From: Sulfurimonas sp. | Lineage (GTDB): Bacteria > Campylobacterota > Campylobacteria > Campylobacterales > Sulfurimonadaceae | Length of the DNA stretch: 39,125 nt | Assembly: GCA_027064045.1 (NCBI GenBank) | Contig: JAMOQK010000049.1 | Coordinates: forward strand, 1 to 39,125 | Direction: 5' to 3' | In this document: positions 1 to 8,008 of the stretch, in pieces | Numbering within the stretch: the stretch's first letter is position 1 | Layout of the letters: the number at the start of each line of letters is the position of its first letter | Position numbers and translations under genes: made by a program | Notes under the pieces: generated by a model | Told to the model about the DNA's origin: nothing | Databases searched by the model: none | What the model saw: the letters and a program-made list of their open reading frames with translations, nothing else

Positions 1-10
1 AAGTTTACAG

Positions 11-16
11 TATAAT
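11..16 (+). promoter_or_regulatory. Possible -10 element of the 66-7025 block
   Basis: A TATAAT hexamer lies about 50 bases before the first gene. No convincing -35 is visible, which is common for Campylobacterota sigma-70 promoters. A purine-rich ribosome binding stretch with AAAAAAGG follows at about 51-58. Confidence 0.35.
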
Positions 17-65
17 ATGTTACAATCACATTGAATTAAAATTAAAACAAAAAAAAGGCGTAATT

Positions 66-1232
66 ATGTTAGAAGATATGAAAGAAGAGATATCTCAAGG
101 TATCGAAAAGTTAAATGAAACAGGAAAAATGACTGCCGAAGAGGTAAAAGCCCTAACGCAAGAAGCCGTAGTAAAAGCAACGCAAAAAAGCAAAGAAGGC
201 ATTGGTGAGATGAATGAGATTGCAAAAGAAGCTGCAACCACAGCAGTAGAAGAGCTTAAAAAAGTAAAGCAAGAGACAAAAGAGAATGTTGATGCTGCTA
301 TAGAAGGTGTCCTAAATGGTGCTAAACAAAAAACGCAAGAAATGATTGATACACTTGATTATAAGATGTTAAAAACAAAATATAAAGTAGAAGATAAAAA
401 AGAAGAGTTGGCACTAAAACTCAAAGATGCACTTGACGGTGTCAAAGAAGCGGCAAGCAGATTTACAGATGAAAACAAAAAGCATATAGAAGAAGCTGTA
501 ACAACTATAAAGCTTAAAAATGCCCAAATGCTTGGTCTTATGGAAGCCACAATTAAAGAAAGTGCCAAAAAGGTTATTGAAGAAGATCAAGATGTAGAAA
601 AAAGAGTTGCACAAATTACGCAAAAAGCTGTTAATGATGCATTGTGTGATGTAAAACTTACAACACAAAAAATCAAAGATGTTACAAAAGCAGCTATCAA
701 ATCTGCGATTGAAGCAGCACAAGAAGAAAAACAAAAAATTAAAGAAACTACAAAAGGTGCCATAGAGGGTGTTAGAAAAGCTTTACTTCAAAAAATTGAA
801 GAAGAAAAAACTTCTTTAGAAGAGATCAAAAACAATACAAAAACTTTTGTTGAAGAAGATGTGCGTCAAACCATAGATGATTTAGAGTTCATTGAAGATG
901 CTTTTATGGAAGAGTTAAAAGAGCTTTCTCAAACTAATGATATGCTTAGCGATACAGCACTAGAAGCTATCTCTAAAGAGACAGATACAATAAAAACACA
1001 CCTACCACAAATGAAGGAAAAAGCACAAGAAGTTATTAAAGAAGCAGTTGAAATTCTTAAAGAAAAAGGTCAAGAAGTTGCATACAGTGCCAAAGGGAAA
1101 AGTCATGAGATACTTGAAAATATAAAAAGTGAAGTAGAAGATCTTTCTGAGCGTATGGTAAAAGTTGCAAAAGGAACACTCTCAGGTATGGTTGAAGGTG
1201 CAAAAAAAGCTTTAAAAGAAGAGGAAAAATAA
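66..1232 (+). CDS. Long amphipathic helical / coiled-coil protein, function unknown
   Basis: This 388-residue protein is almost entirely Lys, Glu, Ala, Thr and Val. Its repeated pattern resembles KEAA, KGAIEGV and KEKAQEV segments, so it is predicted to be one long amphipathic helix or coiled coil, like LEA, apolipoprotein or phasin proteins. It has no signal peptide, no transmembrane segment and one Cys (near residue 195). AAAAAAGG lies about 8 bases before the ATG. Its stop is one base from the BON-domain gene, and that gene's ribosome site (AGAGGAAA) lies inside this gene's last codons, so the two are probably translationally coupled. A surface- or membrane-associated scaffold is an inference from composition only; I do not recognise a named family. 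Confidence 0.8.
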   Translation: MLEDMKEEISQGIEKLNETGKMTAEEVKALTQEAVVKATQKSKEGIGEMNEIAKEAATTAVEELKKVKQETKENVDAAIEGVLNGAKQKTQEMIDTLDYKMLKTKYKVEDKKEELALKLKDALDGVKEAASRFTDENKKHIEEAVTTIKLKNAQMLGLMEATIKESAKKVIEEDQDVEKRVAQITQKAVNDALCDVKLTTQKIKDVTKAAIKSAIEAAQEEKQKIKETTKGAIEGVRKALLQKIEEEKTSLEEIKNNTKTFVEEDVRQTIDDLEFIEDAFMEELKELSQTNDMLSDTALEAISKETDTIKTHLPQMKEKAQEVIKEAVEILKEKGQEVAYSAKGKSHEILENIKSEVEDLSERMVKVAKGTLSGMVEGAKKALKEEEK

Positions 1233-1233
1233 A

Positions 1234-1836
1234 ATGAAAAAAATAATTACAACAACATTATTGGTAGGTACTCTTATGAGTACCTTTGGTGTGACTTCAT
1301 TGTTAGCAAACAGTGATACACAAACTGTTGAGCAAAAAGCACAGAAACTTGTTGCAGATGCAAAAGTAAAAGCCCAAGCACTTATTGAAAAAGCAGAAGC
1401 TGATGCAGTAGCACTCAAAGCCCAAGCACATAAAAGCATAAACGATACATCAAAAGAAGCAAAAACCTTGGCTGCACAGACACTACAAAAAGTCGGACAG
1501 GAGAAAGAGAAGTTTGCTGATAAAACAACTGTAACCCTACAACATGTAAAAGAGGGAACAAAAGACAAATTAATTTATACAAAAGAACTTGTAAATAAAT
1601 CAGTAGTAAAAACAAAAAGTGCTGTAAATGATGCACTAATTTTAAGTTCTATTAAATATGCATACCTTACAAGCCCTGATATTCACTCAACAAAAATAGA
1701 TGTTGATGTAAAAAATGGTGTTGTAAAACTTTTTGGTAAAATTTCTTCAAAAGAAGAAGCACAAGAAGCTATACTTATTGCATTTTTAACAAAAGGTGTG
1801 TGGGCGGTTGAGTCTTTTTTCATGATTGAAAAATAG
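1234..1836 (+). CDS. Exported BON-domain protein with a helical linker
   Basis: The 200-residue product starts with a Sec signal peptide (MKK, hydrophobic core ITTTLLVGTLMSTFGVTSLL, likely cut after LLA near residue 25). An Ala/Lys/Glu-rich helical stretch follows to about residue 125. Residues about 133-200 match a single BON domain, including the pattern IDVDVKNGVVKLFGKISSKE. BON domains (as in OsmY and DolP) bind phospholipid or sit at the envelope. Family knowledge suggests a periplasmic, membrane-associated role; no catalytic residues are expected. It is sandwiched between the coiled-coil gene and the AsmA-like gene, which supports an envelope function. The exact partner is unknown. Confidence 0.8.
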   Translation: MKKIITTTLLVGTLMSTFGVTSLLANSDTQTVEQKAQKLVADAKVKAQALIEKAEADAVALKAQAHKSINDTSKEAKTLAAQTLQKVGQEKEKFADKTTVTLQHVKEGTKDKLIYTKELVNKSVVKTKSAVNDALILSSIKYAYLTSPDIHSTKIDVDVKNGVVKLFGKISSKEEAQEAILIAFLTKGVWAVESFFMIEK

Positions 1837-1857
1837 TCTTAAAAATTATAAAAGAAT

Positions 1858-4800
1858 ATGAAAGATATAATAATTGTCAATATTGTTTCAAAAACACATT
1901 TTGTTCTAGTTGGTTTTTTATCTTTCATTTTAGTAGCACTTGGTGCTACTTTTATTATTCTTCAATATGGTGTAGATATTAAAGAAGCATCTTTTGAAAA
2001 TATAACCATAAAAAAGATACATATTCAATGGGATGAAAAATTAAATATCGCCGTTGAAGAACTTTCCATTAAAAAAACAAAACAATCACAACATTCAAAA
2101 ACATTCAAAGAGATAAAAAAGACATTGCTCAACTCTGTTGCCAAATATGTCGATATAAATACACGCTATCTCTCTTACATCGAATCATTTAGCATTAAAA
2201 AAATAAAATATAACACAATAAGAGCCACTTTAAAATACAATTATCAGCAAAAGGGTGTTTTTACTTTAAAAGCACCTGATTTTTATATGCACTCACACTT
2301 TAAATTGAATGGTGATAAAATTGTATTTGATATTGATGATTTTACAGGCTTAAAAAATAAAATAAAAGCCAAAGGCATAGCAACTATCGATACGAAACTC
2401 AAAAAGATTTTTACAAAAATAGAGATACATATAAACAATGATGTAGTTCTAATATTATATGGAACTGCTGATCAAGAGCGTTTTACATATAGTGTTGATT
2501 CTAAAAAAAAGATAGAGGATATTCGTGCTTTCGTAGCTCTTTTTCATTTGAGTGATACGCTTAAATTTTGGGCAATGGATGCCATTGATACATCAAGCAT
2601 TCAAATTCATAAGATACGAGGATTTGTGGAGTATGATTCACTCAACTCAGCCTATAAAAATCTTTATATCTCAGCAACGCTCAATAAGTTTAACTACACA
2701 TATAATCCAAAACTTGATGCAATTCATACAAAAAAAGGTGAACTTGAATTTTCAAAAGGTGTTTTGTCTATTTATCCAAAAGAAGCCCATACCTACAAAG
2801 TGCCTCTTCAAAAGAGCTGGGTAAAAATTGATTTTACAAAACCACAGAGTATGCTTACTCTGCATCTTTTACTTTATGCACGATTAGAGAGTGACATTAT
2901 GCATATTTTAAATGCATATGAGATTAACCTGCCGTTTGTGCAGCATACGGGTAAAATAAAAACAGATTTAAAACTTGCGATTAATCTTGAAACACTTGAT
3001 GTTGATACTCAGGGGACTTTTTCTACCAAAAAAGCCAATATTGATTATTCGGGCATCAATCTTGATGTAAAAGATTTGCTTGTAAAACTGAATAATTCCA
3101 ATATTACCATCGTACATATGAAAGCACACTATAAAAATGGTATGGATGCTGTTGCAGATGCTACTGCACACTACAACACAAAAAACTCTACAGGAGAGAT
3201 TACTTTTGATTTTACAAAAATACAACTCTCTGCAGATGAATATCTCAAAACAGAGAAAAAGCCTCTCAAGGTTATCTATAAAATTTCTCCAAAGGCAGAC
3301 AAACTCATAATAGACAAATCAAAATGGCATTTTAAAGATGTTGTGTTTGTGCTTGATCCCTTAACGCTCTCTCCTGATTTTGAGAATTTGCAGGTAAATA
3401 TTCCAACAACTCATTTTAGTATTGAAAATATTGCTAATGGTGTTTTAAAAGGTGGAATAGACATAAAACATCATAAGGCTGATTTTGCATTAAATCTGTT
3501 AAAGCTCAATTATATGGGTATTGGACTACTGCACCCTGCAACAGATTTAAATCTGAATATAGATAAAAATATTTGCATAAGCTCTTCTAAAAATATTTTA
3601 CTCAACATGAATGGTGTTCCATGGAGTGTGCAACATCTTTTACTTAAGATTGACAAGCAAAAGATGCACCTCCAACACACCAAAGTAAAAATAGACAACT
3701 ACTTCAAAGCAGATATGCAGGTTTTTTATGATGCTAAGAGAAAAAGAGGAGATATCTATCTGAGAAATGCTGTTTTTACAGATCCAAAAACAAAAAAAGT
3801 GCTTTATCACAAAAAACAGGCACACTTACTGGTAAAAACAAAGAAAAAACAGACCGAAATTGACATCAAAGAGCTAGAGGCAATACTTTTTATCAATCAA
3901 AAAAGATTGATTTTAAATTTTAACGCTCTTGGCAAAATTGCTAAAAATTTCAATATTTTAAGAAAATATCATATAAGCAACGGAAATGTACTTTTTTATA
4001 AAAATAATAATGAAGAGGCGTTGCGTTTTAAAGCTTCTCTGCGCTACAAATATAAAATTTTAACAAAGTACGGCAAAGCTGTGCAACAGTATAAAATAGA
4101 AGGAAAAATACTCAAAAACAAAACGCTTTTACTCTCAGTAAATGATAAAGTAAATGTCCAAGTGGACAAAGATATACATATCACAATTGACAACAGTGGT
4201 ATTGATGTCAATGAGTTACTTGCATTTATAAAATCATTGCCACAGCAAAAAACAAAAAATGCAAATACAAATGTCTATGTCAAAGCAAAAAATTCATATA
4301 TATACCTTGGAGATAATCGCTATATTCCTTCTGACAGTATCAATATTGTCTATAAAGAGAGTGGATTAAGTGGAGAACTCACCTATGCAAAAGGAAAAAT
4401 GCACTTTACATTCAAAGATAATAAATTCAGTGTTGTCGGTAAAAATTTTAATGAAAAATTTGCAAAACATATCGTCACTTTTGCAAAACTTAAAGGTGGT
4501 AATTTTAATTTTTCCATAGACGGAACGCCTGATGCATACCGTGGCAGTGTCACTATTAGAGATACAATTATAAAAGATTATGTGCTTTTAAACAATATTT
4601 TGGCATTTGTAGATACAGTTCCCTCTCTTATGACTTTTTCTTTACCAGGATACAGCACAAAGGGTGTGCATGCTGATAAAGTCTATACACAATTTTATTT
4701 CAAAAAAGATATTTTTCACATTTCGGATTTTCGTATAAAATCCAAAGAGATGAGAATTGCAGCCAAGGGTAGCTTAAGCAGTAAATATGATACGATTGAT

Positions 4801-5031
4801 ATGAAAATGGAGCTTAAAACAAATTTTGGCAGTACACTCTCAAAAGTTCCACTTGCAGGGTACATCATATTTGATGGAAAAACTCTTTCAACAAAACTAA
4901 AAATAACAGGAAAACTCAGTGATCCAAAAGTAACAACGATGGTTACAAAAGACATTGTTTCCGCTCCTGTAAACATCATAAAAAGGACATTGAAATTACC
5001 ATATAAATTGATAAAAGATGTATTAAAATGA
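1858..5031 (+). CDS. AsmA/YhdP-like large envelope protein
   Basis: This 1057-residue protein has an N-terminal membrane anchor at about residues 14-36. The rest is a very long, beta-strand-rich, presumably periplasmic region without Cys clusters or catalytic motifs. The C-terminal 150 residues resemble the AsmA-like C-terminal domain of YhdP/TamB-type proteins: a run of short strands with conserved Gly turns, then KITGKLSDPKV and a basic amphipathic tail. These families form hydrophobic grooves thought to carry lipids between inner and outer membranes. The gene starts 21 bases after the BON-domain gene and has only a weak ribosome site. The assignment rests on architecture and C-terminal pattern, so the exact subfamily is uncertain. 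Confidence 0.72.
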   Translation: MKDIIIVNIVSKTHFVLVGFLSFILVALGATFIILQYGVDIKEASFENITIKKIHIQWDEKLNIAVEELSIKKTKQSQHSKTFKEIKKTLLNSVAKYVDINTRYLSYIESFSIKKIKYNTIRATLKYNYQQKGVFTLKAPDFYMHSHFKLNGDKIVFDIDDFTGLKNKIKAKGIATIDTKLKKIFTKIEIHINNDVVLILYGTADQERFTYSVDSKKKIEDIRAFVALFHLSDTLKFWAMDAIDTSSIQIHKIRGFVEYDSLNSAYKNLYISATLNKFNYTYNPKLDAIHTKKGELEFSKGVLSIYPKEAHTYKVPLQKSWVKIDFTKPQSMLTLHLLLYARLESDIMHILNAYEINLPFVQHTGKIKTDLKLAINLETLDVDTQGTFSTKKANIDYSGINLDVKDLLVKLNNSNITIVHMKAHYKNGMDAVADATAHYNTKNSTGEITFDFTKIQLSADEYLKTEKKPLKVIYKISPKADKLIIDKSKWHFKDVVFVLDPLTLSPDFENLQVNIPTTHFSIENIANGVLKGGIDIKHHKADFALNLLKLNYMGIGLLHPATDLNLNIDKNICISSSKNILLNMNGVPWSVQHLLLKIDKQKMHLQHTKVKIDNYFKADMQVFYDAKRKRGDIYLRNAVFTDPKTKKVLYHKKQAHLLVKTKKKQTEIDIKELEAILFINQKRLILNFNALGKIAKNFNILRKYHISNGNVLFYKNNNEEALRFKASLRYKYKILTKYGKAVQQYKIEGKILKNKTLLLSVNDKVNVQVDKDIHITIDNSGIDVNELLAFIKSLPQQKTKNANTNVYVKAKNSYIYLGDNRYIPSDSINIVYKESGLSGELTYAKGKMHFTFKDNKFSVVGKNFNEKFAKHIVTFAKLKGGNFNFSIDGTPDAYRGSVTIRDTIIKDYVLLNNILAFVDTVPSLMTFSLPGYSTKGVHADKVYTQFYFKKDIFHISDFRIKSKEMRIAAKGSLSSKYDTIDMKMELKTNFGSTLSKVPLAGYIIFDGKTLSTKLKITGKLSDPKVTTMVTKDIVSAPVNIIKRTLKLPYKLIKDVLK

Positions 5032-5034
5032 TGA

Positions 5035-5040
5035 TATAAT
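5035..5040 (+). promoter_or_regulatory. Possible internal -10 element before the phasin-like gene
   Basis: TATAAT sits just after the AsmA-like gene's stop, 27 bases before the phasin-like start. It could give the phasin-like/ABC1 pair its own promoter. No -35 was identified. Confidence 0.3.
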
Positions 5041-5067
5041 AGCTATGAAATAAAAAAAGGATGAAAA

Positions 5068-5367
5068 ATGCAAAGAGTTACAGCAGATGATATAGTAAAA
5101 ATGGGATTAGGTGCGATGTTTATTGCCAAAGAAAAAGTTGAGGGTCTTGTTGATGAAGCAATGAAACAGGGTGATATAAGCAAAGAACAGGGTGAAGAGT
5201 TTTTACAAAATCTTAAAAGTCAGGTGGAAACAAAATCACAAAATATTGATAAAACAATAAAAACTGAAATTCACACCCAGCTTAAAGAGTTAGGACTTGC
5301 AACCAAAGAAGATATAGCCTCTTTGCGTCGTGAAATAACTGCTTTAAAACATGAAATCCAAAAATAA
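5068..5367 (+). CDS. Phasin-like small helical protein
   Basis: The 99-residue product starts with a short amphipathic segment (IVKMGLGAMFIAKEKVEGLV) followed by a charged helix with a Gly-poor coiled-coil C-terminus. This is the layout of the phasin / PhaF-PhaI-like superfamily, also found as small partner proteins next to AarF/ABC1 genes. An AAAAAAAGG ribosome site ends seven bases before the ATG. Its stop shares one base with the ABC1-kinase start (TAATG), so the two genes are translationally coupled. No polyhydroxyalkanoate synthesis gene is visible here, so a role on storage granules is not implied; a membrane- or kinase-associated accessory role is the inference. Confidence 0.7.
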   Translation: MQRVTADDIVKMGLGAMFIAKEKVEGLVDEAMKQGDISKEQGEEFLQNLKSQVETKSQNIDKTIKTEIHTQLKELGLATKEDIASLRREITALKHEIQK

Positions 5368-7025
5368 TGTTTGATACACTACGGCAAGTTGAACGAACTA
5401 AAGATATCATCACTGTTTTACTAAAAAACGGTTTTGATGATATCGTCAGTGCTATGGGGATTGAAAAATATCTTCAATTTTCTATTCCTAAAAATGTGCA
5501 AAGTTCCTTACATTTAAGCCGAAGTGTACGCATTCGTAAAACGATTGAAGGACTTGGGCCTACTTTTATTAAAATGGCTCAGATTCTCTCAACTCGTCCC
5601 GATCTTATTTCACTAGAACTTGCCGACGAATTTTCCAAGCTTCAAGACAATGTTGAAGCAATACCTTTTGAGATAATAAAACCCCGTTTTGTCGAGGAGT
5701 TTGGAAAAGATGTTGATGAGATTTTTGAAACAGAACTAGTGTTGGTTGCTTCAGCATCTTTGGGACAGGTTTACAAAGGTCGTTTAAAGAGTGGTGAAGA
5801 TGTAGCTGTAAAGATACTCAGACCAGGTACGCAAAAGATGATTTATTCAGATATAGAGATCATATATCATCTTGCCTCTTTGCTTGAGAACAAACTTGGA
5901 AGTTACGGGATTCACTCCCCTAAAAAGATAGTGCAAGAATTTGAAAAAAGCATCAAAAAAGAGCTTGACTATAATGCCGAGGCATTAAATCTGAAACTCT
6001 TTATAAAAAATTTTGATGGAAACAAAAATATTCTTGTACCAAAACTTTATGAAGAGTTTTCCTGTAAAAGTGTATTGACTATGCAATATATAGAAGGCAT
6101 TAAAGTCACCGACACAAAAAAACTAAAAGAGATTGGCATTGAACCAAAAGAGATTGCACAAAGAGGTTTTAATCTACTTTGCGAGCAGATATTTATACAT
6201 CGTTTTTTTCATGCTGATCCACATCCGGGTAATATTTTTGTTCTTGAAGATGGACATATATCGTTTGTTGATTTTGGAATGATGGGAAGTATTGCAGAGC
6301 GTGATCGAAAATACTTTGTAGATATGATCTATTATATTACAAAAGAGGAGGAAGAAAAGGCAGCATTTTGTATTTTAGAGTTATCAAAAGTGCAAAATGA
6401 CAATCTTGATGAAGATGCCTTTGCCAAAGATATGGGTGATGTTATTCGTACCTATTTTTATGGTTCACTCAACGATATTAAGATAAAAAATCTTTTAAAT
6501 GATATAGTTACTCTGATGAGTCGCTACAGAGTCTATTTTAGAGAAAATAACTATCTGCTTGTAAAGGCTTTAATGACAATAGAGGGAGTAGGTAAAGAGC
6601 TAGATCCTGACTTTAATGCAAGTGTAGCAATCAAGCCTTTTGTTATACAATTTTACAAAAAAAACTTTTCATTTATGGCATTGCTTTCCAAAGTTGGTGA
6701 AATACCCAAAGAACTGGGTGATTTTTTAATGCAATTTCCTCAGGACATCAAAGCAATAACGCAGAAGATGAAAAGTGGTAAACTAAAAATAGAGTTTCAA
6801 CACATAGGACTTGAAGATATACAAGAGAGTATGGAAAGGTCATTAAATAGACTTTCAATAGCTGTGGTAATTGCAGCTATTTTAATAGGTTCTTCTTTAT
6901 TGCTACTTGCTAAAACACCACCTCTACTTTTTGGCATTCCCATTCTGGGATTAGCTGGATTTGTAACAGCTGTTTTTATGGGAATGGTGCTTATCTACTC
7001 TATTTTTAAAAAAGGCAAATTCTAA
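5367..7025 (+). CDS. ABC1/AarF/UbiB-family atypical kinase-like protein
   Basis: The 552-residue protein shows the ABC1 layout. It has a KxGQ-like motif near residues 69-72, an Ala-rich nucleotide loop with SASLGQVYKG at about 128-138, an invariant-type Lys at about 149 (VAVKI), HADPHPGN at 282-289 and VDFG at 301-304. Two C-terminal membrane helices lie at about 495-515 and 518-546. UbiB-family proteins support isoprenoid quinone synthesis or lipid distribution through ATPase activity. Campylobacterota make menaquinone, so a menaquinone or lipid role is likely here. The KxGQ motif reads KMAQ, with Ala in place of the usual Gly. It is the last gene of the block. Confidence 0.88.
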   Translation: MFDTLRQVERTKDIITVLLKNGFDDIVSAMGIEKYLQFSIPKNVQSSLHLSRSVRIRKTIEGLGPTFIKMAQILSTRPDLISLELADEFSKLQDNVEAIPFEIIKPRFVEEFGKDVDEIFETELVLVASASLGQVYKGRLKSGEDVAVKILRPGTQKMIYSDIEIIYHLASLLENKLGSYGIHSPKKIVQEFEKSIKKELDYNAEALNLKLFIKNFDGNKNILVPKLYEEFSCKSVLTMQYIEGIKVTDTKKLKEIGIEPKEIAQRGFNLLCEQIFIHRFFHADPHPGNIFVLEDGHISFVDFGMMGSIAERDRKYFVDMIYYITKEEEEKAAFCILELSKVQNDNLDEDAFAKDMGDVIRTYFYGSLNDIKIKNLLNDIVTLMSRYRVYFRENNYLLVKALMTIEGVGKELDPDFNASVAIKPFVIQFYKKNFSFMALLSKVGEIPKELGDFLMQFPQDIKAITQKMKSGKLKIEFQHIGLEDIQESMERSLNRLSIAVVIAAILIGSSLLLLAKTPPLLFGIPILGLAGFVTAVFMGMVLIYSIFKKGKF

Positions 7026-7141
7026 ATGAGTATGCCAAGCAAATCAAAATGGACAATCCAGCACAAAGAAAACTTAGTCACCACTTTGGAACTGATATTA
7101 CTCATTTAAAGCATTCATATAATATCCCAAAAAAAAATTAA
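7026..7141 (+). pseudogene. Possible short gene remnant after the ABC1 gene
   Basis: Between the ABC1 stop and the convergent hypothetical gene, one frame reads like real protein (from about 7031: YAKQIKMDNPAQRKLSHHFG, then TDITHLKHSYNIPKKN and a stop at 7139-7141). There is no upstream start with a ribosome site; the only ATG is at 7049. It could be the 3' end of a decayed gene, but I do not recognise the family and chance is possible. Confidence 0.25.
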
Positions 7142-7611
7142 TTTCCTAAAACATCCATTTTTCTTTTTAAATCTGTCATCTCTCCAATATTAGATATAGC
7201 TTTTGAAAGAGCATTCTTTAATTTTGATTCATAAATTTGTTTATTATCTCTATCAAACTTAGCTATAACATCATTATATAAAATTATAAATTCTTGAATT
7301 AATTCAACTGCTACCACCGTTATTTTAGGATGTGAAGCTATAGAGATAACCAAATCGAAACCTTTTTTAATTTTAGAATCCATATCATCTATCTCAATAT
7401 ACCTCTTAGATGTTTCAGAATCTCTAGTTATTAACTTTCTAAGGATTTCAATAAGACCATCTTCATTTACTTCAATATCACCCATCCTATTGTTAATATA
7501 GGCTCTCATATCCGTTAAATTCATTTTAGAAATTCTCTGAATTATTTGAGAATGTGCTTCATCTTGAGATGAGATTTCATTTTTTTTCTTACCTAAAATA
7601 TTTCCAAACAT
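7138..7611 (-). CDS. Conserved-looking hypothetical protein downstream of queF
   Basis: The 157-residue product is mostly alpha-helical and charged. It has a short basic N-terminus (MFGNILGKKK), no signal peptide and no membrane segment. I do not recognise a domain. Its start lies one base after the queF stop, so it is the last cistron of the gyrB-GGDEF/EAL-queF operon and is probably cytoplasmic. Its position suggests co-transcription only, not a shared function. Confidence 0.65.
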   Translation of the reverse strand: MFGNILGKKKNEISSQDEAHSQIIQRISKMNLTDMRAYINNRMGDIEVNEDGLIEILRKLITRDSETSKRYIEIDDMDSKIKKGFDLVISIASHPKITVVAVELIQEFIILYNDVIAKFDRDNKQIYESKLKNALSKAISNIGEMTDLKRKMDVLGN

Positions 7612-7612
7612 T

Positions 7613-8008
7613 TTATACCTTTATTTTAGAACTATCTATCTCTATAACTGTATGAACATTTCCTCTTGGATTATAATCTGCTACAATTTTCATATATTTT
7701 GGTTTTAGTTTTCTCTCTAAAAGCCCATATATTTCATTTGCCGAATTTTCATGACTTATATATCTCTCACGAAAGGAGTTAATATATAGTTTTATAGCTT
7801 TTAATTCTACTACCCATTCATCTGGAGTATATTCCAAGTATATAGTAGCATAATCAGGATACCCACTTCTAGGGCAAAGACATGAAAATTCTGGAAGAGT
7901 CATTTTAATAAGATATTCTCTTTTATGTTCATTTGGCCATATTTCCAAATCTTTTTCAACATCAAATTCATTGACTATTTTTTCACCATACTTCATTTCA
8001 TCAATCAT
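7613..8008 (-). CDS. queF: NADPH-dependent 7-cyano-7-deazaguanine reductase (QueF)
   Basis: QueF reduces the nitrile preQ0 to preQ1, the last free-base step of queuosine tRNA modification. At 131 residues it matches the short, unimodular QueF type. The catalytic Cys lies in the FSCLCPRSGYPD segment (probably Cys45, with Asp52 after it), and the substrate/NADPH motif ELKAIKLYINSFR begins at about residue 69. A C-terminal NPRG-type segment is also present. Its start overlaps the 3' end of the GGDEF/EAL gene by eight bases. No preQ1 riboswitch is expected or seen because the gene lies inside an operon. Confidence 0.93.
   Translation of the reverse strand: MIDEMKYGEKIVNEFDVEKDLEIWPNEHKREYLIKMTLPEFSCLCPRSGYPDYATIYLEYTPDEWVVELKAIKLYINSFRERYISHENSANEIYGLLERKLKPKYMKIVADYNPRGNVHTVIEIDSSKIKV

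Noticed and set aside
7026..7109. 27-codon + strand frame starting right after the ABC1 stop
   Set aside because: No ribosome site and unremarkable composition; the other frame over the same bases looks more protein-like.
1..7137. Apparent codon-use difference between the left block and the rest of the window
   Set aside because: Spot counts of GC and Arg codons varied as much within each block as between them, so no transfer boundary can be claimed.
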